Assembly: GCA_020629935.1 (NCBI GenBank)
Contig: JAHDCJ010000061.1
Location: 1 to 32,325, forward strand
Length of the DNA: 32,325 bases
From: Saprospiraceae bacterium
Lineage (GTDB): Bacteria > Bacteroidota > Bacteroidia > Chitinophagales > Saprospiraceae
Direction of reading: 5' to 3'
Notes under the pieces: model-generated
The model's input: only the letters and a program-made list of their open reading frames with translations
Databases searched by the model: none
Told to the model about the DNA's origin: nothing
In this document: positions 24,443-32,247 of the stretch, in pieces
How the letters are laid out: each line of letters opens with the position of its first letter
Numbering within the stretch: the first letter of the stretch is position 1
Program-made: the position numbers and the translations under genes

Positions 24443-26074
24443 TTATTTCTCTTGTAAGAAAGGGTATCGATAATCTTTTGGTGGATTCAAATTTTCTTTC
24501 ATTGTCCGAGGAGAAATCCAACGGAAAAGATTGAGAATCGAACCTGCCTTATCATTGGTTCCAGAAGCCCTACCACCACCAAAGGGTTGTTGACCAACTA
24601 CTGCTCCAGTAGGTTTATCATTGATGTAATAATTACCTGCGGCATTTCTAAGCTTGATATTTGTAGCCGTAATTACCTCTCTGTCTTGAGCGAAGATCGC
24701 ACCAGTTAATGCGTATGGTGAAGTTTGATCAACTAAGGTAACCGTTTCATCAAATTGACTATCAGGATAAACGTATATGGTTAATACTGGGCCAAAAATT
24801 TCCTCACAAAGCGTAGTATAATCTGGTGTTTTTGCTAAGATAATGGTAGGTTCAATAAAGTAACCTTCCGATTTGTTATAATTTCCTCCGAAAACAATTT
24901 CAGCATCTTTGCTCTTTTTAGCAGCAGCAATGTATGAGCTAATTTTATCAAAGGCACGTTCATCAATTACTGCATTCACAAAATGGGTAAAGTCTTCTGG
25001 ATTTCCCATGGTGATATTGGATAAATCTTGACCAATATTAGCTTTTACTTTTGCCCACATACTTTCTGGAACATAAGCTCTAGAAGCGGCCGAACATTTT
25101 TGTCCTTGAAATTCAAAAGCTCCGCGAACAATGGCTGTAGATAAAGCATCGGCATCTGCTGAAGGGTGTGCTAAGATAAAATCTTTACCACCTGTTTCCC
25201 CAACTATTCTTGGATAGGTATTGTATTTATGGATATTATTTCCAATCAATTTCCAAAGTTGTTGAAATACACCTGTACTTCCTGTAAAGTGTAGACCCGC
25301 AAATTCAGGATGCTCAAAGACAATATCTCCTGCGACAGGGCCATCAGTATAAATCAAGTTGATGACTCCATCAGGAAGTCCTGCTTCTTTGAATAATTCC
25401 ATAATGACTTTAGCCGAATAAATCTGAGTTTCTGCAGGTTTCCAAACTACGACATTTCCTAACATTGCTGGAGCTGCACATAGGTTTGCGGCAATTGAAG
25501 TAAAGTTAAATGGGGAGATAGCAAACACAAAACCTTCCAATGGTCGATGTTCTAATCGATTCCATATGCCTGGCGCACTTTCGGGTTGAATATGATAAAT
25601 CTCTTCCATATACTTTGCATTAAAACGAAAGAAGTCGATCATTTCACAGGCCGCATCAATTTCAGCTTGGTACGCATTTTTTGATTGTCCAAGCATGGTG
25701 GCTGCGTTCATTCTAGCTCGATATGGGCCAGCCAAAAGATCCGCAGCTTTTAAGAAGACAGCAGCTCGATCTTCCCAAGGCATCAATTCCCATGCTGTTC
25801 GCGCTTTAAGTGCAGCGTCAATAGCTGCATTTACATGACTAGAATCTCCTTTGTGATAATGACCTAAAGTATGACTTATTTCATGTGGAGGATGAATAGA
25901 AATTTTCTCTTCAGTTCGTACTTCTTTTCCATTGATATACATAGGAATATCAACTTGAACCGATTTTAATCGAGCGAGCTCTTTTTTCAGTTCTTCTTTT
26001 TCTTTACTACCTGGAGCATAACTTAATACAGGTTCATTTTTTGGTGTGGGTATTTTAAATATTCCTAGCGACAT
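24443..26074 (-). CDS. pruA: L-glutamate gamma-semialdehyde dehydrogenase (P5C dehydrogenase)
   Basis: A 543-aa NAD-dependent aldehyde dehydrogenase that oxidises glutamate gamma-semialdehyde to glutamate, the second step of proline catabolism. The PruA-type features are clear: AISPFNFTSIAANLCAAPAMLGN, FTGSTGVFQQLW (nucleotide-binding), Glu293 in VGETGGKDF (general base), Cys327 in FQGQKCSAASRAYVP (nucleophile) and QQPFGGGRASGTNDKAG near the end. Length fits the monofunctional enzyme without a PutA domain. It is the last gene of the series beginning at 28595, 15 bp after coaD. Proline dehydrogenase is not in the window. Confidence 0.95.
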   Translation of the reverse strand: MSLGIFKIPTPKNEPVLSYAPGSKEKEELKKELARLKSVQVDIPMYINGKEVRTEEKISIHPPHEISHTLGHYHKGDSSHVNAAIDAALKARTAWELMPWEDRAAVFLKAADLLAGPYRARMNAATMLGQSKNAYQAEIDAACEMIDFFRFNAKYMEEIYHIQPESAPGIWNRLEHRPLEGFVFAISPFNFTSIAANLCAAPAMLGNVVVWKPAETQIYSAKVIMELFKEAGLPDGVINLIYTDGPVAGDIVFEHPEFAGLHFTGSTGVFQQLWKLIGNNIHKYNTYPRIVGETGGKDFILAHPSADADALSTAIVRGAFEFQGQKCSAASRAYVPESMWAKVKANIGQDLSNITMGNPEDFTHFVNAVIDERAFDKISSYIAAAKKSKDAEIVFGGNYNKSEGYFIEPTIILAKTPDYTTLCEEIFGPVLTIYVYPDSQFDETVTLVDQTSPYALTGAIFAQDREVITATNIKLRNAAGNYYINDKPTGAVVGQQPFGGGRASGTNDKAGSILNLFRWISPRTMKENLNPPKDYRYPFLQEK

Positions 26075-26089
26075 AGTGTGTATTTTATT

Positions 26090-26572
26090 TTATTCGATTT
26101 CTTTTAAATTTATTTTTACTTCTTCAGGAAGAAATGGGGTAGGGTCACCTCCTGCAATAATAATTTCCCGGACGATAGTAGAACTAAAATGCGAGTAGGT
26201 TGGTTCACTGATTAAGAAAACAGTTTCTACATCACCAACCATTGCGTTCAATTGGGAGATGGTTTTTTCATAGTCAAAATCAGAGGCATTTCGTAATCCA
26301 CGTAAGAGAAAATTGGCATTGACTTTTTTACAAAAGGCTACCGTTAATTTTTCGTAGTGATCAACTTCTACAGAAGGTTCTGATTCAAATACATCATTCA
26401 ACCATTGTAATCGTTGGTCTAGATCAAAAAGATACTTCTTTTTGGTATTTACTCCTATCGCAACTATTATTTTATCAAATAATGGTACTGCACGTTTTAC
26501 CAATTCTACATGACCTTTTGTGATTGGATCAAAAGAACCTGGGAAGACAGCTATTTTAGGCGTATGATTCAT
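26090..26572 (-). CDS. coaD: Pantetheine-phosphate adenylyltransferase
   Basis: A 160-aa enzyme making 3'-dephospho-CoA from 4'-phosphopantetheine and ATP, the fourth step of CoA synthesis. Motifs: the nucleotidyltransferase start FPGSFDPITKGH (T18-x-G-H21), LRNASDF and the closing SSTIVREI. Length is typical. I start at the ATG at 26572; reading from 26593 would use TTG and gives no family match. A minus-strand TACCTTTG (26577-26584) lies immediately upstream, which would make a transcript from it nearly leaderless. It is 30 bp after rsmD and 15 bp before pruA, so it can also be read from upstream. Confidence 0.95.
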   Translation of the reverse strand: MNHTPKIAVFPGSFDPITKGHVELVKRAVPLFDKIIVAIGVNTKKKYLFDLDQRLQWLNDVFESEPSVEVDHYEKLTVAFCKKVNANFLLRGLRNASDFDYEKTISQLNAMVGDVETVFLISEPTYSHFSSTIVREIIIAGGDPTPFLPEEVKINLKEIE

Positions 26573-26576
26573 AGTG

Positions 26577-26584
26577 CAAAGGTA
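26577..26584 (-). promoter_or_regulatory. Possible -7 element just before coaD
   Basis: On the minus strand it reads TACCTTTG, ending 4 nt before the coaD ATG. Transcription would start at or next to the start codon. No -33 TTG is visible at 17-23 bp. Confidence 0.3.
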
Positions 26585-26602
26585 ATTATTCAATTGAAGT
26601 TT

Positions 26603-27157
26603 TTAAACTGAATTGGCTTCATTACTAAAAATACTAAAGATTGTTTTACCGTAATTTCGTTCTAGCAAATATTTAGGATGATTTTTAAAATCGTGATTGG
26701 GGTTATGTTCCAATACAAACCATCCTTCTTCTTTTAATAATTCATTGGCAAAGATTACATTGGGCAAGGCATCTAAATTGGCCATGCCATAAGGTGGTCC
26801 TGCAAAAATATAATCATAGGATGACGGATTTTTATCAACAAATTTAAACACATCTCCTTTAATGAGGTTGACGTATTGCGAGGATTCTAAAGTTTTGAGC
26901 GTCTCTTTTACAAATCGAATACATGAAGGAAATTTATCGACCGAAGTAATGTCCGTACATCCTCTAGAAAGAAACTCGTAAGTATGACTTCCTGTTCCAC
27001 AGAATAAATCCAATACACTTAACTCTTCAAAGTCAAAGGTATTATTAAGGATATTAAACAATCCTTCTTTAGCGAAGTCAGTAGTAGGGCGAGTAGGCCA
27101 TTTATCTGCAGGCGGATAAAACTTTCTACTTTTAAATTTTCCAGAAATTATGCGCAT
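26603..27157 (-). CDS. rsmD: 16S rRNA (guanine(966)-N(2))-methyltransferase RsmD-like
   Basis: A 184-aa SAM-dependent methyltransferase of the RsmD family that modifies G966 of 16S rRNA. The N-terminus MRIISGKFKSRKF then RPTTDFAKEGLFNIL is diagnostic, and the SAM-binding motif I is DLFCGTG (50-56). The catalytic motif IV, which normally reads DPPY or NPPY, is GPPY here (residues 120-123), with a clear GGA codon. The gene overlaps DUF3822 by 10 bp at its 5' end and is followed by coaD, an arrangement common in Bacteroidota. Confidence 0.88.
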   Translation of the reverse strand: MRIISGKFKSRKFYPPADKWPTRPTTDFAKEGLFNILNNTFDFEELSVLDLFCGTGSHTYEFLSRGCTDITSVDKFPSCIRFVKETLKTLESSQYVNLIKGDVFKFVDKNPSSYDYIFAGPPYGMANLDALPNVIFANELLKEEGWFVLEHNPNHDFKNHPKYLLERNYGKTIFSIFSNEANSV

Positions 27158-28002
27158 AATTTTAGACTAAACAAATCAAAAAAATGATGATTAGGAACGG
27201 TACTCATGGTTGTGGGGAATGTCAAGAAATTCGGTCTTTGAACAAATTCTACATGTCGTACATACCTAAGTAACTGATTGTGTAATTGTGAATTGGCCAT
27301 AATTTCACCCGAAAGATTTAGATTAACTTTTTCAGGACGAAGTGCCAATTGATTAATCACTAGCATAATGAAATAAGTAAAGTCATTTGCACTTTTGAAT
27401 GTATAAGAATTGAATAAAAATAAGCGTTCTTTTTCAAAAACTGCAATTTGCATTATTTGATTCTGTACATTAACAAAAAGCTGTTTGTTTGTACGATGAC
27501 TTGCTAGTTGAAAATAAGACTTAAGCAAAGAAGTCGCTGAATGAGTAAAGGTGGCTTTAGGAAAATAAGTATTTAACAACTTCCAAATCGGTTCATCAAA
27601 ACCATATACATTTTCCAATTCCAATTCCAGAATTTTCTCCGCATTAATTCGATCTGTAGTTTTAAGATGCTGACTTTTTTCTAAATATAAGCGCGTTTGA
27701 TCTTTACTAAACAAGACAGAAGGAATGAGTGCATTCCCATGACTTATTAAACCAATCACTGTTTGTTTATAACTTCTACTTAATAAACGGTCATTGACCA
27801 AGGTTTTTTGAAGATTAGGCTTAAGTTGTACAAAATGCGCATTTCCTTCAAAGATATAATCTCTAAACACTAAAACCTTAGACTGGTCGTCATAGATTAT
27901 ATAAAAAAACCTGTCCATCCCAACAAGGATGGACAGGTTATAAGTTGAGGTAGATTGAATATTATACGAGTCGTCGACTATATTCCAATTTAGTTTTCCC
28001 AA
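27148..28002 (-). CDS. DUF3822 family protein
   Basis: A 284-aa cytoplasmic protein matching DUF3822, whose place next to rsmD is common in Bacteroidota. The start YNLSILVGMDRFFYIIYD (about residues 21-38) and the central pattern with DRINAEKILELELENVYGFD resemble the family. Function is unknown. It overlaps the upstream membrane protein gene by 13 bp and rsmD by 10 bp, showing tight translational coupling. Its 5' coding part contains a strong terminator-like hairpin (27908-27939). The ATG at 28002 is the first in frame, and the residues covering the hairpin resemble the family, so I do not think the true start is downstream of it. Confidence 0.8.
   Translation of the reverse strand: MGKLNWNIVDDSYNIQSTSTYNLSILVGMDRFFYIIYDDQSKVLVFRDYIFEGNAHFVQLKPNLQKTLVNDRLLSRSYKQTVIGLISHGNALIPSVLFSKDQTRLYLEKSQHLKTTDRINAEKILELELENVYGFDEPIWKLLNTYFPKATFTHSATSLLKSYFQLASHRTNKQLFVNVQNQIMQIAVFEKERLFLFNSYTFKSANDFTYFIMLVINQLALRPEKVNLNLSGEIMANSQLHNQLLRYVRHVEFVQRPNFLTFPTTMSTVPNHHFFDLFSLKLCA
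27902..27939 (-). terminator. Intrinsic terminator-like hairpin inside the DUF3822 gene
   Basis: Read on the minus strand, AACCTGTCCATCC (27939-27927) pairs perfectly with GGATGGACAGGTT (27920-27908) around a 6-nt TTGTTG loop, and the stem runs into seven consecutive T. This is the strongest terminator in the window by shape, yet it is within codons of DUF3822, about 64-95 nt after its start and 51 nt past the stop of the membrane protein gene. Confidence 0.7.
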
Positions 28003-28595
28003 TTTCCGGAAGTTGAAGGTCTATTCATATCTCCAAATTGAATATAATAACCAGGTTCGGTAATATCATCTGGGTTGTATTTATTATCGAAGCGTTTATA
28101 TTTTGGTGCTGCGTATTCCCCCATAAAAGATTTCCATGGAGCTTTAACTTGCACTACAGGCACGTTGGTGCTTTGATAAACGATGATGTCAGATTGAATT
28201 TGAAATTTTTCTTTGTTGTCGGTATAAGGCACAAATTGCATATCATCCAAATCCAAACCTAATTGTTGGATAGAATCTTTGGCAGGTACATAAAAGGTTT
28301 CGTACCGCACTTCATCTTTTTTGTCTTGTGCATCTGGATTACCAAATACTTTAACAATTTTAAAAGAATCTGTGGTTAACACTTGTTTAAGCGTATCGAA
28401 ATCATGGGCAAATTTACCAGTGATACCACGAAAAGCGATTTGAGCTGTTCGAATATCCTTTAGTTTTTCGACCACAGCATCTTGCCGTTTCATTTTTTCA
28501 TTTTGGAACTCAATAGGGGAGTAGATGCTCATTACGATTAAGTAAACTAAACCTATTGAAAGAATGGCTAAAAAAAGATTGATTAAAAGTCTCAT
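27990..28595 (-). CDS. Small membrane-anchored protein with pilin-like N-terminus
   Basis: A 201-aa protein with an N-terminal membrane segment (about residues 4-27) and a short basic start, followed by a mostly soluble domain. The passage KLKDIRTAQIAFRGITGKFAHDFDTL (about 45-70) recalls the post-helix part of type II/IV pseudopilins, where an A/F-rich helix is followed by an aromatic residue and a Gly-Lys-Tyr/Phe turn; but the typical prepilin leader is not evident, so I leave the function open. It is the first gene of the tightly packed series to pruA. A promoter (TTG-N20-TAATATTG) lies about 30-55 nt upstream. Confidence 0.65.
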   Translation of the reverse strand: MRLLINLFLAILSIGLVYLIVMSIYSPIEFQNEKMKRQDAVVEKLKDIRTAQIAFRGITGKFAHDFDTLKQVLTTDSFKIVKVFGNPDAQDKKDEVRYETFYVPAKDSIQQLGLDLDDMQFVPYTDNKEKFQIQSDIIVYQSTNVPVVQVKAPWKSFMGEYAAPKYKRFDNKYNPDDITEPGYYIQFGDMNRPSTSGNWEN

Positions 28596-28620
28596 AGTTT
28601 TTATTCGTTTATGACTTGCG

Positions 28621-28651
28621 CAATATTACTATTTTATTGAAAAAATAACAA
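28621..28651 (-). promoter_or_regulatory. Promoter of the pilin-like/DUF3822/rsmD/coaD/pruA series
   Basis: On the minus strand TTG (28651-28649) and TAATATTG (28628-28621) are separated by 20 bp, matching the Bacteroidota -33/-7 pattern with one mismatch in the -7. The gene starts 26 nt further on. Confidence 0.5.
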
Positions 28652-28860
28652 CAATTTGATGGGTTTTATCTCTATATGTATAAATTTTAATGTTTTTTAT
28701 TTTTAAAAGTAAAAATAATATAGAGATTTTGAGCAAAATAGCTGATTTTCAATTCATTTTTAATTGAGAAAGTATATGCTTTGATATAGCTTTAGATAGG
28801 ATATTCAAAATTAGTAAAAAGAAGCGAGTATTGAGTCTTAGTTATGTAAAAAGCGAGGTT

Positions 28861-29586
28861 TTAGGCGCTGATTACTACATTAGCTGGTTTATTTATCACA
28901 TTTTCAAACTGATTATGAGTATGTTCTAATAAATCTTGAACGTCTGCGGCTGTTTTTCCTTTGGTTGGAATCGGATCACTAAGGTATACTTTTAGGGTAG
29001 TAGGATGGATAATCCATCGATTTTTAGGTTTATATTGGAAGGCACCTTCAATAATAAAAGGTAAAATTGAGGCTTGCGTATTTACAGCCATATGAAAACC
29101 ACCTTTTTTGAATGCCCGAAGGTCACCATCTACGGTACGTGTTCCCTCAGGAGCAACAATTACATGAAATCCTTTATTAAAAATGGCTTCTGCTCGTTTG
29201 GTATTTGCAATAGCCTCTGCTGTATTTTTACGATTTATAGGTACCATATTCAATAATCTTAATAATGGACCTAGAACTGGAATTTTGAAATTTTCAGATG
29301 CGGTAATGGCAGAAAATTTTCCTTTTATTACGTAAGGCAATATGAAAAGCTCGATAAAACTTGCATGATTAAACATAATAAGAAAGGGACGATCCGATTT
29401 TGGGAATTGACCAATGACATCTACCCGAACCCACATGCTAAGTAAAATGAGATTGCAGGCAGGCCGCATCCAAGGATAAAAGAATCTAGGAGCAAATATG
29501 CCCACTAAAATCATGAAAGACCCTACTAAGACAAATCCAGTAATTCCTGTGATGTAAATTAATATAGATACTAACCGTTCAATCAT
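28861..29586 (-). CDS. PlsC-like lysophospholipid acyltransferase
   Basis: A 241-aa membrane-associated acyltransferase of the 1-acyl-sn-glycerol-3-phosphate acyltransferase superfamily, which adds a second acyl chain to phosphatidic acid precursors or to a related lipid. Residues about 7-32 are a membrane segment. Motif I reads NHASFIE (His74, Glu79), where HX4D is normal. Motif II is GPLLRLLNMVPINR and motif III is VAPEGTRT (147-150 = EGTR), both standard. The acceptor is unknown. Bacteroidota make several such enzymes for phospholipids and ornithine lipids. The gene appears to be transcribed alone. Confidence 0.85.
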   Translation of the reverse strand: MIERLVSILIYITGITGFVLVGSFMILVGIFAPRFFYPWMRPACNLILLSMWVRVDVIGQFPKSDRPFLIMFNHASFIELFILPYVIKGKFSAITASENFKIPVLGPLLRLLNMVPINRKNTAEAIANTKRAEAIFNKGFHVIVAPEGTRTVDGDLRAFKKGGFHMAVNTQASILPFIIEGAFQYKPKNRWIIHPTTLKVYLSDPIPTKGKTAADVQDLLEHTHNQFENVINKPANVVISA

Positions 29587-29907
29587 TATTTTCTTTTGGG
29601 AGACTGTAATTTAAATAAATTGTACATTTGTAGCAAGTTTACTAAGTTAAAATTCGATAAGGATTGTTTTTGTTTTGTTAAATAGTATAAAAAAACATCA
29701 CATATTAAGCAACGAATTTTATATTGTGGACGTTCCGTATTTAATTCGACTTCCAGAGCGATTTTTCCCTACAATAATTTTAAATCTACTCCTAATTTAA
29801 TTGTGAGTGCACCAACTTCCAATCAATTGAGGAGATGTAATATTAATTATCACCTTCATCTCAAAACTAGAAGAGGGGGGCTTATTTCATTTTCAAAAAT
29901 AACAACT
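29587..29907. other. 320-bp region between divergent acyltransferase and SprB-repeat genes
   Basis: No convincing gene or tRNA is found. A plus-strand TACATTTG (29623-29630) with TTTTG (29594-29598) 24 bp upstream is a possible promoter; the same 12-mer TTGTACATTTGT is in the BlaI-operon promoter. If used, it would give a leader of about 270 nt before the ATG at 29908. An open frame runs from a GTG at 29803 but adds no signal-like residues. A short stem (GAGATG/CATCTC) lies at about 29834-29861. Confidence 0.4.
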
Positions 29908-32247
29908 ATGAAACAAATTTATTCTTTATTTATTTTATTCTTTGCTGTACACAGTGTAACTTTTGCTTGTCTTGATGTGACAAGTTCAGTTACAGATGTT
30001 ACCTGTTTTGGCTCTTCTGATGGTTCAATTGAACTAACGCCAACTTCAGGTCAAGCACCTTATACTTTTTCACTAACTGGTGGTGTAGAAACTAGTCCTG
30101 GAGTATTTACTGAATTAGCTTCAGGCTGCTACGATGTAACGGTAGTTGATGATTTAGGTTGTGATTTTATCGAAACCATTTGTGTTATAGAACCTACGCC
30201 TTTAGTAGCTAATAACAATTGGGCTGAAACCTGTGCTTTTAATTGTACTGGGTTTGGTGAAGTTTGGGTGTCAGGAGGCGTTCAGCCTTATACGTATCAA
30301 TGGGATTCTGGAGATGTGGGCCAATTTATTGAAAATATATGCCCAGGTTATTATATAGTCACTGTAACAGACGCTAATCTTTGTACTACAACTGCTGATC
30401 TTATTGTTACCGAACTGCCACCATTAACTGGAACCGTAGAAACGACAGATGAAACATGCCTAGGTAATGATGGAACAGCCACCGTAATCATGGATCAAAT
30501 GAATCCACCGTATTGGTTTTCTTGGTCAGATGGACAGCAAGGAGAAATAGCCACTGGTCTTGTGGCAGGTGATTATTCTGTTTGGGTAACGGACAGCTGG
30601 GGCTGTGAGGAAATTTTTTATTTTACAATTAATGGACTTATTGATTTTGAATTAAACACTACGGTTACTTCTTGTGATACCGATGATGGAACTGCCTCAG
30701 TAGACATTTTATTTGGAGCGCCAAATCCTGCTTATGCATGGAGTAATGGAGAAACCACTCAAAATGTTACGGGCTTAGCTCCTGGAGGATATTCGGTTAC
30801 AGTTACCGATTTAGATAGTGGTTGTACAAAGAAGGAAAATTTATTTATTACAGAAGACATTGCTTGTAAAGTTCGTATTTCTGGATATGTCTATGTAGAT
30901 GATGAAAATCCAGATTGTTTGGGTGATGTCACTACTTATCCTGCAGTTGATCGAGTGGTAGAACTAAGTAATGGTATGTATGATTATACGGATGCTAATG
31001 GCTTTTATGAGTTTGTGGTCGATGATGGTAATTATGATGTAGTCCTCGTTCCTAAAGCAGTAGATATTATTATATGTCCTGCATCAAATACGATAAATGT
31101 AGATGCAATAATGGATGGAACTTCCTATCCAAACAATGATTTCTATTTGAAATATGATGATGTACAAGACGTATGTGTATCCATTTCTTCTGGAGCTCAT
31201 CGCCCTGGATTTAATGTGAATCAATACATTTATTTTTGCAATTATGGAGGAGATACGATTTCAGGTTCTTTAACGTATACACACGATTTATTATTGGATG
31301 GATTTAATCCAGATATGGCACCCGTTTCCTACGATAATATGACAGGAGTGGCTGTTTTTGATATGATTGATGTCGCACCTTATGAGTGTCGAAGAGTTCG
31401 AGTTTCTTTTACTGTTCCAGTGGGTACGCCTTTAGGTACTTCCATAAGTATTGGTGCTGTAGGTGATCCGATCACAGGTGATGCAAATCCAGATAATAAT
31501 TCAAAAACGGTTACTCGTACGGTTACTGGGTCTTATGATCCTAATGATAAACAAAACCTAACAGGTGCTGATCCATTTGGTGGAGATATTCCAACTTCAG
31601 AATCAAAGTATGAATATCTAATTCGATTTCAAAATACAGGAACAGATACTGCATTTACTGTGGTAGTGAAAGATACCATTGATACCAATTTAGACCTTAG
31701 TTCTATTCGTGTGATTGGAGCAAGTCATTCCTATGAAATTCGCACAGAACCAGGAAATACAGCGGTATTCTATTTTGATAATATTATGCTTCCTGACAGC
31801 TTTGTCAACGAGCCTTTAAGTAATGGGTTTATCCATTTTGATATTGATCTAAAACCCAATTTACCAATTGGTACCGTCATCGAAAATTCAGGAGCTATTT
31901 ATTTTGATTTTAATTCTCCTATAATTACAAATACCGTCATTAATGAAATAAGAAATCCAGTGGGAATTAGTGAAGTAAGAATAGATAAATTTAATCTAAG
32001 TATTCAACCAAATCCAGCGAATAAAGCGACTGATATCTTTTTTGAATTAGAAGAAGATGCAAATATTAAGATTGACTTATTTACAATGACCGGAATTAAA
32101 GTAGCTACGTATTATGAAGGTCTTTCTACAAAAGGAATACAATCCATTCCTCTATCGGTTAAAGACTTAGCTAACGGCGTGTACTTTGTTCGATTAAGCA
32201 ATGAAAATGGCCAAACCACTAAAAAATTAGTCGTTTCAAATGAATAA
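29908..32247 (+). CDS. SprB-repeat adhesin-like protein with T9SS sorting domain
   Basis: A 779-aa surface protein. I start at the ATG at 29908 because it begins a signal peptide (MKQIYSLFILFFAVHSVTFA). Residues about 22-320 form four SprB-type repeats, each with a Cys near the start and the pattern CxGxxDG, Y(T/A)(Y/F)xW/SxG, GLxxGxYxVxVTD, xxGC. Then come a CNA-B-like domain (ISGYVYVDDENPDCLG, about 322-400), a region with SYDPNDKQNLTG followed by EYLIRFQNTGTDTAF and IYFDFNSPIITN typical of DUF7619/DUF11-like domains, and a T9SS type A CTD of about 75 residues (IQPNPANKATDI, then NGVYFVRLSNENG). SprB itself is a gliding adhesin; this smaller protein is more likely an adhesin or surface structural protein. 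Confidence 0.88.
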   Translation: MKQIYSLFILFFAVHSVTFACLDVTSSVTDVTCFGSSDGSIELTPTSGQAPYTFSLTGGVETSPGVFTELASGCYDVTVVDDLGCDFIETICVIEPTPLVANNNWAETCAFNCTGFGEVWVSGGVQPYTYQWDSGDVGQFIENICPGYYIVTVTDANLCTTTADLIVTELPPLTGTVETTDETCLGNDGTATVIMDQMNPPYWFSWSDGQQGEIATGLVAGDYSVWVTDSWGCEEIFYFTINGLIDFELNTTVTSCDTDDGTASVDILFGAPNPAYAWSNGETTQNVTGLAPGGYSVTVTDLDSGCTKKENLFITEDIACKVRISGYVYVDDENPDCLGDVTTYPAVDRVVELSNGMYDYTDANGFYEFVVDDGNYDVVLVPKAVDIIICPASNTINVDAIMDGTSYPNNDFYLKYDDVQDVCVSISSGAHRPGFNVNQYIYFCNYGGDTISGSLTYTHDLLLDGFNPDMAPVSYDNMTGVAVFDMIDVAPYECRRVRVSFTVPVGTPLGTSISIGAVGDPITGDANPDNNSKTVTRTVTGSYDPNDKQNLTGADPFGGDIPTSESKYEYLIRFQNTGTDTAFTVVVKDTIDTNLDLSSIRVIGASHSYEIRTEPGNTAVFYFDNIMLPDSFVNEPLSNGFIHFDIDLKPNLPIGTVIENSGAIYFDFNSPIITNTVINEIRNPVGISEVRIDKFNLSIQPNPANKATDIFFELEEDANIKIDLFTMTGIKVATYYEGLSTKGIQSIPLSVKDLANGVYFVRLSNENGQTTKKLVVSNE

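Noticed and set aside
26573-26593. N-terminal extension of CoaD using a TTG at 26593
   Set aside because: It uses a non-ATG codon, adds residues outside the family pattern, and runs through a promoter-like word; the ATG at 26572 fits better.
28596-28860. A possible small gene or RNA between the pilin-like gene and the acyltransferase
   Set aside because: The 265 bp are very AT-rich, with only a promoter for the minus-strand series; no open frame with coding character, tRNA or stable structure was seen.
29803-29907. N-terminal extension of the SprB-repeat protein from a GTG at 29803
   Set aside because: The 35 extra residues would precede and bury the signal peptide, which begins at the ATG at 29908.
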